Assembly: GCF_029714185.1 (NCBI RefSeq)
Contig: NZ_CP121671.1
Location: 1,302,001 to 1,366,000 of the forward strand
Reading direction: 5' to 3'
Length of the DNA stretch: 64,000 nt
Source: Halobacillus naozhouensis
GTDB lineage: Bacteria > Bacillota > Bacilli > Bacillales > Halobacillaceae
A program made the position numbers and the translations under genes. Position 1 is the stretch's first letter, and every line of letters starts with the position of its first letter. The notes beneath the pieces were generated by a model that worked only from the letters and a program-made list of their open reading frames with translations, ran no database searches and had not been told where the DNA came from. Below, in pieces: positions 32,240 through 40,399 of this stretch.

Positions 32240-33175
32240 ATGGCAAGAAAACAAATAGGCCTGCTTGTGATGGCCTATGGAACTCCATATAAAGAGGAAG
32301 ATTTAGAACGTTACTATACTCACATTCGCCATGGCCGCAAGCCAACCGACGAAATGCTGCAGGACTTGCGCGAACGTTATGATGCAATTGGCGGGATCTC
32401 TCCTTTAGCCCGTATTACACAGAATCAAGGTGAGGAATTAGCAAAAGCATTAAATGAACAGCAGGATGATGTGGAATTTACATTATACTTAGGACTTAAG
32501 CATATTGAACCTTTTGTCGAAGATGCCGTGGAGCAAATGGCGAAAGACGGCATACAGGAAGCGGTATCGCTCGTATTAGCCCCCCATTACTCCACGTTCA
32601 GTGTTAAATCTTACAATGGACGTGCGAAAGAAGAAGCTGAGAAGCACGGGATCACCATCCAATCAGTCGAAAGCTGGTATGATGCGCCCGGGTTTATCGA
32701 TTACTGGAAAGACCAAATTCTTAAAGAGTACGCGAAAATGGGTGAAGCAGAGCAGCAGAAAGCCTGCTTAATCGTGTCTGCCCATAGTTTACCGAAGAAA
32801 ATTTTGGACGGCGGCGACCCTTATCCTGATCAGCTTAAGAAAACAGCCGAATTGATTTCGGAAGCTGCTGGGATTTCCCAGTATGAAATCGGCTGGCAAA
32901 GCGAAGGGAACACACCAGATCCGTGGCTAGGCCCTGATGTCCAGGATTTGACGAGGGATTTGTACCATGAGAAAGGGTATAGATCATTTGTCTATGCTCC
33001 TGTAGGCTTCGTGTCTGACCACCTGGAGGTTCTTTATGATAACGATTATGAATGTAAAGTCGTTTGTGACGAACTTGGAGCGAGTTACTACCGTCCGGAA
33101 ATGCCCAATACACACCCAGATTTTATCGGCACTTTAGCTGGGGTAGTAATGGGAAAAGTAAACGAACGGGTGTAG
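32240..33175 (+). CDS. hemH: coproporphyrin III ferrochelatase
   Basis: A 311-residue ferrochelatase of the Gram-positive coproporphyrin-dependent type (CpfC). It opens GLLVMAYGTPYKEEDLERYYTHIRHGR; the catalytic His is in IVSAHSLPKKI (about 176-186), the conserved Glu in GFVSDHLEVLYDND, and the porphyrin loop is WQSEGNTPDPWLGPD. It inserts iron into coproporphyrin III. It lies between hemE and hemY. Confidence 0.96.
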   Translation: MARKQIGLLVMAYGTPYKEEDLERYYTHIRHGRKPTDEMLQDLRERYDAIGGISPLARITQNQGEELAKALNEQQDDVEFTLYLGLKHIEPFVEDAVEQMAKDGIQEAVSLVLAPHYSTFSVKSYNGRAKEEAEKHGITIQSVESWYDAPGFIDYWKDQILKEYAKMGEAEQQKACLIVSAHSLPKKILDGGDPYPDQLKKTAELISEAAGISQYEIGWQSEGNTPDPWLGPDVQDLTRDLYHEKGYRSFVYAPVGFVSDHLEVLYDNDYECKVVCDELGASYYRPEMPNTHPDFIGTLAGVVMGKVNERV

Positions 33176-33178
33176 AGA

Positions 33179-34588
33179 ATGGAGCAATCTAAAAAAGTAG
33201 TCATAATAGGCGGCGGAATCTCCGGATTAACCGCTGCTTATTATTTACAAAAAGAAAAGCAACAGCACAAGCTGCCTATAGATATCCAGTTGATCGAGTC
33301 TACCGACCACTTAGGTGGAAAAATAGCTACAATGAAGCGGGACGGTTATACCATTGAGCGAGGCCCAGACTCTTTTTTAGAACGAAAAAAAAGTGCGACA
33401 CGATTGGCGAAAGAAGTAGGCTTAGAGGATGAGCTCGTTCCTAATGGAACTGGCCAGTCTTACATTTTAGTGGATGAAAAACTTCATAAAATGCCAAAAG
33501 GGGCTGTCATGGGGATTCCTACTAGAATTCGCCCATTTATGCTTTCCGGGCTGTTCACCCCTGCCGGTAAAGTCCGAGCTGCCTTTGATTTAGCCAAATC
33601 AAAACAGCAGGCGGGAGCCGATCAATCGCTTGGTTTGTTCTTCAGAAGAAGATTAGGCAATCAAGTAGTTGAAAACCTTATTGAGCCGCTGTTATCTGGC
33701 ATTTATGCAGGCGATATTGACGATTTAAGCCTGCAGGCAACTTTTCCCCACTTTTATGAACTTGAGCAAGAATATGGCAGTCTCATTAAAGGCTTGCGGA
33801 AGACGAGAACCCGCCCACCTAAGAAGGCGAAAAAACCAAGCATGTTCCGAACATTAAGTCATGGGCTTGGCTCGCTTGTAGAAGCTACTGCTAACAGTCT
33901 GGAACCAGGGACTATCCGTAAAGGGATCCAAGTCGATCATATTGAGAAGAAACAAGATCATTATCACCTTCTTCTCAGTGATGGAACCGTTGAAAAATGT
34001 GATGCCGTAGTTATCGCCGCTCCATTTTTTGCTGCTCAGCGCATGCTGTCCCAATATGCGTTTATGGATGCTTTTAAGGAAATGAAAGCAACATCTGTCG
34101 CCAATGTCGTGATGGCTTTTGACAAATCAGCTATTAAAAAGGATATTGAAGGGACAGGATTTGTTGTATCACGAAATAGCAAATTCAGAATTACCGCGTG
34201 TACGTGGACCCATAAAAAGTGGCCCCATACGACGCCGGAAGGAAAAGTCATGCTTCGCTGCTATTTAGGGAAGCCAGGCGATCAGGAAGTAGTCGACTTA
34301 CCTGATGATGAGATTGTCGCGATCGCCTTAAAAGACTTAAATCAAACCATGAATATTACAACACAGCCTGATTTCTCCGTTGTAACTCGCTGGCATAACG
34401 CCATGCCACAGTATTCCATCGGACATAAGGAACGTATGAAAACAGTAGAAGATCATATGCACCGTGAACTTCCAGGTGTTTATTTGGCGGGGGGTTCCTA
34501 TAAAGGGATCGGCTTGCCAGACTGTATAGATCAGGGTGAAGCTGCTGTAGACCATGTTCTCCAACATTTTAACAGGACTTCTAATTAA
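33179..34588 (+). CDS. hemY: coproporphyrinogen III oxidase (HemY/CgoX)
   Basis: A 469-residue flavoprotein that oxidises coproporphyrinogen III to coproporphyrin III. The FAD dinucleotide motif is VVIIGGGISGLTAAYYL (residues about 6-22), followed by ERGPDSFLERK, and the C-terminal FAD segment is PGVYLAGGSYKGIGLPDCIDQGEAA. The start, 3 bp after hemH, has only a weak ribosome-binding site inside the hemH end, which suggests translational coupling. A terminator follows the stop. Confidence 0.95.
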   Translation: MEQSKKVVIIGGGISGLTAAYYLQKEKQQHKLPIDIQLIESTDHLGGKIATMKRDGYTIERGPDSFLERKKSATRLAKEVGLEDELVPNGTGQSYILVDEKLHKMPKGAVMGIPTRIRPFMLSGLFTPAGKVRAAFDLAKSKQQAGADQSLGLFFRRRLGNQVVENLIEPLLSGIYAGDIDDLSLQATFPHFYELEQEYGSLIKGLRKTRTRPPKKAKKPSMFRTLSHGLGSLVEATANSLEPGTIRKGIQVDHIEKKQDHYHLLLSDGTVEKCDAVVIAAPFFAAQRMLSQYAFMDAFKEMKATSVANVVMAFDKSAIKKDIEGTGFVVSRNSKFRITACTWTHKKWPHTTPEGKVMLRCYLGKPGDQEVVDLPDDEIVAIALKDLNQTMNITTQPDFSVVTRWHNAMPQYSIGHKERMKTVEDHMHRELPGVYLAGGSYKGIGLPDCIDQGEAAVDHVLQHFNRTSN

Positions 34589-34616
34589 ACGACTGCGGTT
34601 ATGCAGTCGTTTTTTC
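34587..34616 (+). terminator. terminator of hemEHY
   Basis: AAACGACTGC / GCAGTCGTTT with six T. Confidence 0.88.
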
Positions 34617-34628
34617 TTCGGCGGGGAA

Positions 34629-34733
34629 CTTCCAGTTAATATTTGTAATTGTTCCTTAACAGCGATGAATTGGTCCCTAACGATGAAAGAATGGCCTCGA
34701 TCCTCCAATGATTGTTCTCTATCTCCTTTTTGC
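34629..34733. repeat. 21-bp-period tandem array 1
   Basis: Five degenerate units begin at exactly 34629, 34650, 34671, 34692 and 34713. The shared part is T-G-(T/G)-(T/C)-C-(C/T) at the start and an A/T-rich ATGAAT-like end; units 2 and 3 read TGTTCCTTAACAGCGATGAA and TGGTCCCTAACGATGAAAGA. It has no convincing ORF and lies between the hemY terminator and the LacI promoter. Confidence 0.6.
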
Positions 34734-34754
34734 TGACTTTTCTTCTTGCATCTT

Positions 34755-34795
34755 TTGGAATGTATTAGTATCCTTTTGTTATGAAAGCGATTTCA
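34755..34795 (+). promoter_or_regulatory. promoter and operator/cre of the LacI-type gene
   Basis: TTGGAA (34755-34760) and TTATGA (34779-34784) are spaced 18 bp. TGAAAGCGATTTCA (34782-34795) is a TGAAA/TTTCA dyad with a central CG, matching the cre pattern WTGNNARCGNWWWCAW except its last base. It fits autoregulation by the LacI protein or CcpA control. Confidence 0.5.
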
Positions 34796-34822
34796 CAACA
34801 AAGCAGTTTCGGGAGGAATAGT

Positions 34823-35848
34823 ATGGCTACGATCGAAGATGTAGCAAAGTTAGCGGGTTTATCAAGAACAACCGTATCCCGTGTCATTAATGATCAACCT
34901 TACGTTACAGATGACAAGAAACAGCGAATCATAGATGCTATGAAAACTTTAGGGTATGTCCCCAATTCATCAGCAAGGAGATTGCGAAGGCGGTGCACAG
35001 AAACGATTGCTGTCCTGCTGCCGCGAGTTACGAATCCGTTTTTTGGTAAATTGATCGAGTCCCTGGAACAAGAAGCGTCCAGGAACGGGTATCAGGTGAT
35101 TGTCTGTCAAACACATGACAACAAGCAGAAGGAACTTGATTATTTGCAATTACTGAAAACTAAGCAAGTGGATGGTGTCATTATGGCATCGTTAATCAAC
35201 GATTGGCAGGATATTGAACCCTATCTCGCATCAGGACCTATCGTTCTGTGTAATGAATACAGGCCGGCTAATGGAGTATCTATGATTCATATTGATCATA
35301 AAAAAGCAGCGTATGAATCAACAGCTCACCTTATTCATGAAGGGTGCGAACAGCTCGCCTACGTCACTGGCGGGCATGACACTTTCATTGCCTCAGAGCG
35401 GAAAGCTGGTTTTTTAGAAGCGCTTGCGGAAAATGATCTTCAGTTTGATCCAAAGTTGGAGGTGAACTGGGCTCTGGATGTTAATGATGGGCAGAAGGTT
35501 TTCCAATACTTAATTGAAAATCATTCGCACGTGGATGGCGTGTTTACTGGGTCAGACGAGGTAGCAGCCGGAATTGTTTATGCTGCGAGTCAATCTAAGT
35601 TGAACATTCCGGGAGATCTTGCAGTTGTAGGCTTTGACAATCAGATGCTTTCCCTGCTTATGGTTCCGGCCATAACGACGATTGAACAGCCCGTGGAGGA
35701 CATGGCAGCCAAAACCATTGAAGTATTAGTCGAGAAAATGAATGACAAAGGCACCAATCAGGAGAGACGTTTTGTTTACCCCCATCAACTAATTGTCAGG
35801 TCGTCTACCAACCGGGAGCAAATCCTTTCTCAATCCGCACCTTTGTAG
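34823..35848 (+). CDS. LacI-family transcriptional regulator
   Basis: A 341-residue LacI/GalR protein. The helix-turn-helix is ATIEDVAKLAGLSRTTVSRV (residues 2-21), the hinge is SARRLRRRCTETIAVLLP, and the periplasmic-binding-like core ends with VVGFDNQMLSLLMVPAITTIEQP. The ATG at 34823 has GGGAGG 7 bases before; an upstream in-frame ATG at 34781 lies in the operator. The gene is followed by a terminator and no adjacent sugar gene is present, so its ligand and targets are unknown. Confidence 0.9.
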   Translation: MATIEDVAKLAGLSRTTVSRVINDQPYVTDDKKQRIIDAMKTLGYVPNSSARRLRRRCTETIAVLLPRVTNPFFGKLIESLEQEASRNGYQVIVCQTHDNKQKELDYLQLLKTKQVDGVIMASLINDWQDIEPYLASGPIVLCNEYRPANGVSMIHIDHKKAAYESTAHLIHEGCEQLAYVTGGHDTFIASERKAGFLEALAENDLQFDPKLEVNWALDVNDGQKVFQYLIENHSHVDGVFTGSDEVAAGIVYAASQSKLNIPGDLAVVGFDNQMLSLLMVPAITTIEQPVEDMAAKTIEVLVEKMNDKGTNQERRFVYPHQLIVRSSTNREQILSQSAPL

Positions 35849-35864
35849 GAGTGCGGATTTTTTA
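35832..35864 (+). terminator. terminator containing the LacI-type stop codon
   Basis: AATCCGCAC (35832-35840) / GTGCGGATT (35851-35859) followed by T-run; the stop TAG (35846-35848) is in the loop. Confidence 0.85.
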
Positions 35865-35876
35865 TGTGTAAAAAGT

Positions 35877-36030
35877 TAGAATCAGTTGTTTTTTGGGTAG
35901 AATGAGGAGAGGTTTGGTTAGAATGGGATTGGATTAAGGAAGAGTTCTTTTAAGCTTGGACAGAATATTTCAGAGTTAGGGCAGAATCGCTTATAGGAAG
36001 TTTGGTTAAGTTCGGGTTTAAGGAAGTTCG
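35877..36030. repeat. 21-bp-period tandem array 2 (TAGAAT core)
   Basis: The core (T/C)AGAAT starts at 35877, 35898, 35919, 35961 and 35982, all in the same 21-bp register; degenerate units fill 35940, 36003 and 36024. The variable part is G/T-rich on this strand. The same core and period recur at 55682-55806. It does not code for protein. Confidence 0.7.
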
Positions 36031-36039
36031 GTTAAGACC

Positions 36040-36195
36040 GGCACGTCCTGTGCCAACACCGAACTACCCCACATCCTGTGGGCATGTGCCCAACACCGAA
36101 CTACCCTACATCCTGTGGGGCATGTACCAACACTGAACGACCCTACGTCGTGTAGGGCATGTGCCAACGTCGAGCTACTCCACTACGCGCGAGGG
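36040..36195. repeat. hairpin tandem repeat with conserved TCC loop
   Basis: Hairpins centre at about 36047 (GGCACGTCCTGTGCC), 36075 (CCCACATCCTGTGGG), 36112 (CCCTACATCCTGTGGGG) and 36149 (CCCTACGTCGTGTAGGG), with a decayed fifth copy near 36180. Units are spaced 28, 37 and 37 bp and separated by AAC(A/G)CCGAACTA-like linkers. Stem bases change in pairs between copies (C-G, T-G, T-A at the same position). Related hairpins occur at 58511-58555. Confidence 0.7.
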
Positions 36196-36196
36196 C

Positions 36197-36223
36197 AAAA
36201 AAATAGCAGCTTATGCAGCTGCT
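36197..36223 (-). terminator. terminator of yhfH
   Basis: On minus, AGCAGC-TGCATAA-GCTGCT is followed by ATTTTTTT (A-run at 36197-36203). Confidence 0.75.
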
Positions 36224-36269
36224 CATATAGAGGATGTTCCAATTTTATTGTTTTGTGGAATAGGGCCTT

Positions 36270-36398
36270 TTAACGAGCAGGGGAGTTGCATTCATCACAT
36301 AAATTACTGTAGCAGTCGGCTTGTTCTTGAATGACATTGCCACAGCTTGAACATTGTTTTTTTGGAAGATTACGAAAGAACTCGATAACATTCATCAT
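36270..36398 (-). CDS. yhfH: YhfH-family small zinc-ribbon protein
   Basis: A 42-residue protein beginning MMNVIEFFRNLPKKQCSSCG and ending LCDECNSPAR, the YhfH family conserved next to yhfI in Bacillus. CSSC and CDEC pairs would bind one zinc ion. GGAGG lies 9 bases before the first ATG. It is divergent from yhfI, has its own terminator and is of unknown function. Confidence 0.9.
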   Translation of the reverse strand: MMNVIEFFRNLPKKQCSSCGNVIQEQADCYSNLCDECNSPAR

Positions 36399-36513
36399 GA
36401 TAGATCGCCTCCAAATATTTATTGTAAACTCATTGTATTATAACAATATACAAAAATCAATAGGCTGTTATAAAACAAAATAAATTAGGAAAAAAGTTGG
36501 GAGGAGTGGGAAA

Positions 36514-37260
36514 ATGAAAATAACGGTCATCGGATATTGGGGTGCTTATCCTGCTTCAGGCAGTGCTACCTCCAGCTATTTAATCGAAAAGGATGGATAT
36601 GCTTTACTAATCGATTGTGGAAGTGGTGCTTTGTCAAGGCTGCAGCCGATTAAGGAAATCATGGATTTGGATGCGGTGATTCTGTCTCATTACCATCAGG
36701 ATCATATCGCTGACGTAGGGGTGTTGCAGTACGCCTGGCTCGTTCAAAATTCCCTTAACGAGACGGAGCAGGTTCTGCCTATTTACGGTCATACAGAAGA
36801 TGAAGCAGCGTTTAGTAAGCTTACACATCAGTATACCCGCGCAATGGCTTATAATCCCGACGAAATTCTTTATGTGGGGCCATTTTCAATTGAATTTACT
36901 AAGACGAGTCACCCTGTTCCTTGTTATGGAATGAGAATCTGTGATAGTACAGAAACGGTTGTGTATACGGCTGATACAAGCTACAACGAAGGTTGGGCTT
37001 CTTTTGCCAGAGGGGCAGATCTGCTGATCACGGATACAAATTTTTACAAAGGAATGGACGGAAGCGGACCTGGCCATATGACAAGCGCGGAAGCCGCAAC
37101 GATCGCAAGGGACGCCAAGGTGGAGGCCCTTTGGTTAAGTCATTTGCCGCATTTTGGCCATCACACGCGTCTGAAACAAGAGGCGGAGGATATTTTTCAA
37201 GGATCGATTCAATTAGCAAAAGAGGGATTAACTTGGGAGAAGGATCCTAATAAATTGTGA
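36514..37260 (+). CDS. yhfI: YhfI, metallo-beta-lactamase-fold hydrolase
   Basis: A 248-residue MBL-fold protein. Zinc ligands: HYHQDH (residues about 61-66, HxHxDH variant of the family), TSHPVPCYG (His about 131), TADTSY (Asp about 153) and LSHLPHFG near the end. The strand LLIDCGSGALSRLQ precedes the first motif, as in RNase Z-like and phosphodiesterase members. The substrate is unknown. GGGAGGAG precedes the ATG. It is followed after 57 bp by lplJ, as in B. subtilis. Confidence 0.9.
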   Translation: MKITVIGYWGAYPASGSATSSYLIEKDGYALLIDCGSGALSRLQPIKEIMDLDAVILSHYHQDHIADVGVLQYAWLVQNSLNETEQVLPIYGHTEDEAAFSKLTHQYTRAMAYNPDEILYVGPFSIEFTKTSHPVPCYGMRICDSTETVVYTADTSYNEGWASFARGADLLITDTNFYKGMDGSGPGHMTSAEAATIARDAKVEALWLSHLPHFGHHTRLKQEAEDIFQGSIQLAKEGLTWEKDPNKL

Positions 37261-37317
37261 AATCGTGTCGAATCTCGTACAATAGAATATGGGTATAAAG
37301 CAGGAAAGGATGATTAG

Positions 37318-38319
37318 ATGCTAGTAATCGATCATGATACTAAAAGCAATGACCCGCGCATCAATTTAGCGGTGGAAGAATATGCTTTGAAAAATTTAGA
37401 TATTAATGAGACGTATTTGCTTTTTTATGTGAATGAGCCTTCGATTATTATCGGAAAAAACCAAAATACGGTCGAGGAAATTAATACGAATTATGTGGAC
37501 GAGAATGGGATTCATGTGGTTCGTCGTTTATCTGGAGGCGGTGCGGTTTACCACGATCTCGGGAATTTGAGCTTCAGTTTTATAACAAAAGATGATGGCG
37601 ACAGTTTCCATGACTTCGCTAAATTTACGGAGCCTGTTACGCAAGCCTTGCAAAATCTCGGAGTAGAAGCAGTGCTGTCAGGGCGTAACGATATTGTTGT
37701 GGATGGCCGGAAAATCTCCGGTAACGCGCAATTTACGACGAAAGGGCGTATGTTTAGCCACGGCACCTTGATGCTGGATTCTGAAATCGAAAATGTTGTG
37801 TCGGCGCTTAATGTTAAAACAGAGAAAATCAAGTCTAAAGGCATTAAATCGATTCGCAGCCGTGTCGCTAACATTTCTGAGTATCTTGATGAACCGATCA
37901 CGATTGAAGAATTTAAAAACTTGATCGTTCGTTATATATTTGATGTAGAGAACGAGGAAGATGCTCCTTACTATCATTTAACGGAAAAGGACTGGGAAGA
38001 GATTCACAAAATAGCAGATGAGCGCTATAAGAATTGGGATTGGAATTACGGCCGGTCACCGAAGTTTAATATCCAGCATACGAAGCGGATCGAAGGAGCA
38101 GGAAGCTACGATATTCGCCTTGATGTAGCAAAAGGTTATATTCGTAATGCGAAAATCTACGGAGACTTTTTCGGAATCGGGGATATTGCTGATATTGAAA
38201 ATAAATTAGTCGATACAAAATATGAACGCCAGGCCATTTCTGAGGCTGTCGCTAATGTCGATATCTCGCACTACTTAGGGAAGATTACAAAAGAAGACTT
38301 TCTAGATATGATTTATTAG
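37318..38319 (+). CDS. lplJ: lipoate-protein ligase LplJ
   Basis: A 333-residue LplA-type ligase that activates lipoate with ATP and attaches it to E2/GcvH domains. It shows the motif RRLSGGGAVYHDLGNLSFSFI (residues about 71-91), the catalytic Lys in GRKISGNAQ (about 128-136), SHGTLML and the C-terminal accessory domain (WDWNYGRSPKFNIQ). ATG with GGAAAGGA upstream. A terminator follows. Confidence 0.94.
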   Translation: MLVIDHDTKSNDPRINLAVEEYALKNLDINETYLLFYVNEPSIIIGKNQNTVEEINTNYVDENGIHVVRRLSGGGAVYHDLGNLSFSFITKDDGDSFHDFAKFTEPVTQALQNLGVEAVLSGRNDIVVDGRKISGNAQFTTKGRMFSHGTLMLDSEIENVVSALNVKTEKIKSKGIKSIRSRVANISEYLDEPITIEEFKNLIVRYIFDVENEEDAPYYHLTEKDWEEIHKIADERYKNWDWNYGRSPKFNIQHTKRIEGAGSYDIRLDVAKGYIRNAKIYGDFFGIGDIADIENKLVDTKYERQAISEAVANVDISHYLGKITKEDFLDMIY

Positions 38320-38325
38320 TACGAG

Positions 38326-38357
38326 AACCGGTGTTTTATTACAACACCGGTTTTTGT
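38326..38357 (+). terminator. terminator of lplJ
   Basis: AACCGGTGTT / AACACCGGTT with 7-nt loop, then TTTG. Confidence 0.8.
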
Positions 38358-38424
38358 AATAGGGCATTGTTGCTAATTAATTGTCTGTATTTTATAATAA
38401 AATAGAATATTTTTAAAAAACAAA

Positions 38425-38444
38425 ATGAATGAATGGTCATTCAT
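38425..38444 (+). promoter_or_regulatory. FadR-type operator of lcfB
   Basis: ATGAATGA-ATGG-TCATTCAT, perfect 8-bp arms, is the Bacillus FadR (TetR-family) box TGAATGANTANTCATTCA pattern, located 20 bp before the start codon. lcfB belongs to the FadR regulon in B. subtilis. Confidence 0.75.
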
Positions 38445-38463
38445 AATTAAAGGGGAGCAGTAA

Positions 38464-39993
38464 ATGAACTTAAGTGATCAACTGTCCGTTGTAGCTTCAG
38501 CACACCCTTCAAAGGAGGCATACTTGTTCCAGGGGGAAGGAGTATGCTATCAGGAGTTTGATGAATCTGTATCGAAATTTGCGTCAAGCTTACGCGATCT
38601 CGGCTATGGAGAAGGGGATCATATCGCTCTGGTAAGTGGAAACAGTCCGTTGTTTATGATCGGCATGTATGGAGCTATGCGGGTCGGCGCCACCGTCATT
38701 CCAATTAACCCGACATACACGACAGAGGAAATGAGTTATATTTTGAAAAATGGTGATGTGAAGGCTGTTATGACGATGGATGTATTAATGGAGAAATTCG
38801 AGCACATGGATGACGACCTGGCTATCTCACATTATTTTGTAGCTGAAACGAGAATAGGTAGTGCGAAATCTTCCTTATCGGAAAAAATGAAATCGTTTAC
38901 AAAAACCGTGGCGGAGGGTGACCCATCTTTTTCAAGACCAGAATTACATGAAGAAAATGTAGCAGTTATTTTATACACGTCGGGAACTACAGGTAAACCG
39001 AAGGGAGCCATGCTTACTCACAAAAATCTCTATTCAAATGCTAAAGATGTTGCTGATTATCTGGATTATTCGCAGGACGATCGGGTCATCGCTACGCTTC
39101 CGATGTTTCATGTGTTCTGTTTGACGGTAGCCTTAAATGGTCCGCTTATGAATGCAGGAACAGTACTGATTGTGCCGAAGTTTTCGCCTCAGGAAGTTTT
39201 TGAAGTTGCCAGCACGCAAAAAGCCACGATATTTGCAGGGGTACCAACGATGTACAATTACTTAGCTCAAACAGGAAGCGGGCAAACGGAGGCTTTTCAA
39301 CATATGAGAGTTTGTGTGTCAGGAGGATCCTCGATGCCTGTAGCGCTGCTGAACAAATTTGAAGAGCAATTTAATGTGCGGGTTTCCGAAGGGTACGGTT
39401 TATCTGAGGCTTCACCTGTGACAGCTTTTAACCCGCTGGACCGGCCTCGTAAGCCTGGTTCGATTGGGACGAACATCATGAACGTAGAAAATAAAGTAGT
39501 GGACGAGCTTGGTGATGAGCTGCCACCGGGGGAAGTTGGTGAATTAATCGTCCGCGGACCAAACGTAATGAAAGGGTACTACAAAATGCCCGAAGAGACA
39601 GCCGTAACATTAAGAGATGGGTGGCTGTACACGGGGGATATGGCACGAGTGGACGATGAGGGCTACTTTTATATTGTTGATCGGAAAAAGGACATGGTTA
39701 TTGTCGGCGGCTACAATGTGTACCCGAGAGAAGTGGAAGAGGTCCTGTATGGCCATCCTGATATTTCCGAAGCAGCTGTTATTGGTGCTCCGGATCCAAA
39801 TGCTGGAGAAACGGTGATCAGTTTTGTTGTTTCAACGAATCCAGCCTTGGATGAATCCACTCTTAAGGCATACTGCAAAGAATATTTAGCTAAGTATAAA
39901 CAGCCTGCAAGAATTCACTTTATGGAGGAGTTACCGAAAAACACGACAGGTAAAATCTTGAGAAAGAATTTACGGGAAAAGCTGGCGCATTAA
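38464..39993 (+). CDS. lcfB: long-chain acyl-CoA ligase LcfB
   Basis: A 509-residue ANL-family ligase. Motifs: AVILYTSGTTGKPKGAMLTH (P-loop A3), GYGLSEASPVT (A5), GWLYTGDMARVDDEGYFYIV (A7), DRKKDMVIVGGYNVYPREVE (A8) and the C-terminal Lys in PKNTTGKILRK. It adenylates fatty acids and forms acyl-CoA for beta-oxidation. A FadR operator is in front of it; AAGGGGAG precedes the ATG. It is monocistronic, in the yhfL position after lplJ. Confidence 0.94.
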   Translation: MNLSDQLSVVASAHPSKEAYLFQGEGVCYQEFDESVSKFASSLRDLGYGEGDHIALVSGNSPLFMIGMYGAMRVGATVIPINPTYTTEEMSYILKNGDVKAVMTMDVLMEKFEHMDDDLAISHYFVAETRIGSAKSSLSEKMKSFTKTVAEGDPSFSRPELHEENVAVILYTSGTTGKPKGAMLTHKNLYSNAKDVADYLDYSQDDRVIATLPMFHVFCLTVALNGPLMNAGTVLIVPKFSPQEVFEVASTQKATIFAGVPTMYNYLAQTGSGQTEAFQHMRVCVSGGSSMPVALLNKFEEQFNVRVSEGYGLSEASPVTAFNPLDRPRKPGSIGTNIMNVENKVVDELGDELPPGEVGELIVRGPNVMKGYYKMPEETAVTLRDGWLYTGDMARVDDEGYFYIVDRKKDMVIVGGYNVYPREVEEVLYGHPDISEAAVIGAPDPNAGETVISFVVSTNPALDESTLKAYCKEYLAKYKQPARIHFMEELPKNTTGKILRKNLREKLAH

Positions 39994-40399
39994 CAGAGTG
40001 CTGCGCTTCTAAAATGATAGGATTTGGGAATGCCGAAAGATGTAAGGATGTCATAAACTAGTAATGGCGCAAGGGTTTGCGGTCTTCCGCAAAATCTTTT
40101 CGGTGAATAGGGCAGGAAGATGTATTACAATAGATTTAGATAAGCGATCGCGCTTATTTATTACACACCATCTGTGGTAATTACATCACATTTGGGGGTC
40201 AGTAATCATTACTGATGAGTGTAGTTATGAAGGAGCTATATATCGTTTCTTCATACAATTAATTCCCTCACTCAAAAGTTAACCAGTCGTCTCATTGGCC
40301 AATGCTCAAAGTAGCATTGGCACTTTTTTTGCAGTACAAACTCTTTTAGCCGAATTTCTTCTGTCGTGTCAACGAAGGCGTTTGCGCTCCTGTTCTATG
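39994..40399. other. 406-bp gap with several palindromes and a terminator
   Basis: Contains TTTGCGG-TCTT-CCGCAAA (40076-40093, likely lcfB terminator), GCGATCGC (40145-40152), the near-perfect palindrome TCAGTAAT-C-ATTACTGA (40199-40215), and a strong plus-strand terminator GCCAATGCT (40298-40306) / AGCATTGGC (40313-40321) with seven T. The last hairpin has no gene before it on the plus strand, so a short untranslated transcript is possible. No clear promoter found. Confidence 0.45.

Noticed and set aside
35877..36030. The 21-bp arrays as coding repeats of seven residues.
   Set aside because: 21 is a multiple of three, but all frames are interrupted by stops within the arrays and no ribosome-binding site precedes them.
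36040..36195. The hairpin repeats as a CRISPR array.
   Set aside because: Repeats are too short and variable, there are no unique spacers of constant length, and no cas genes are nearby.
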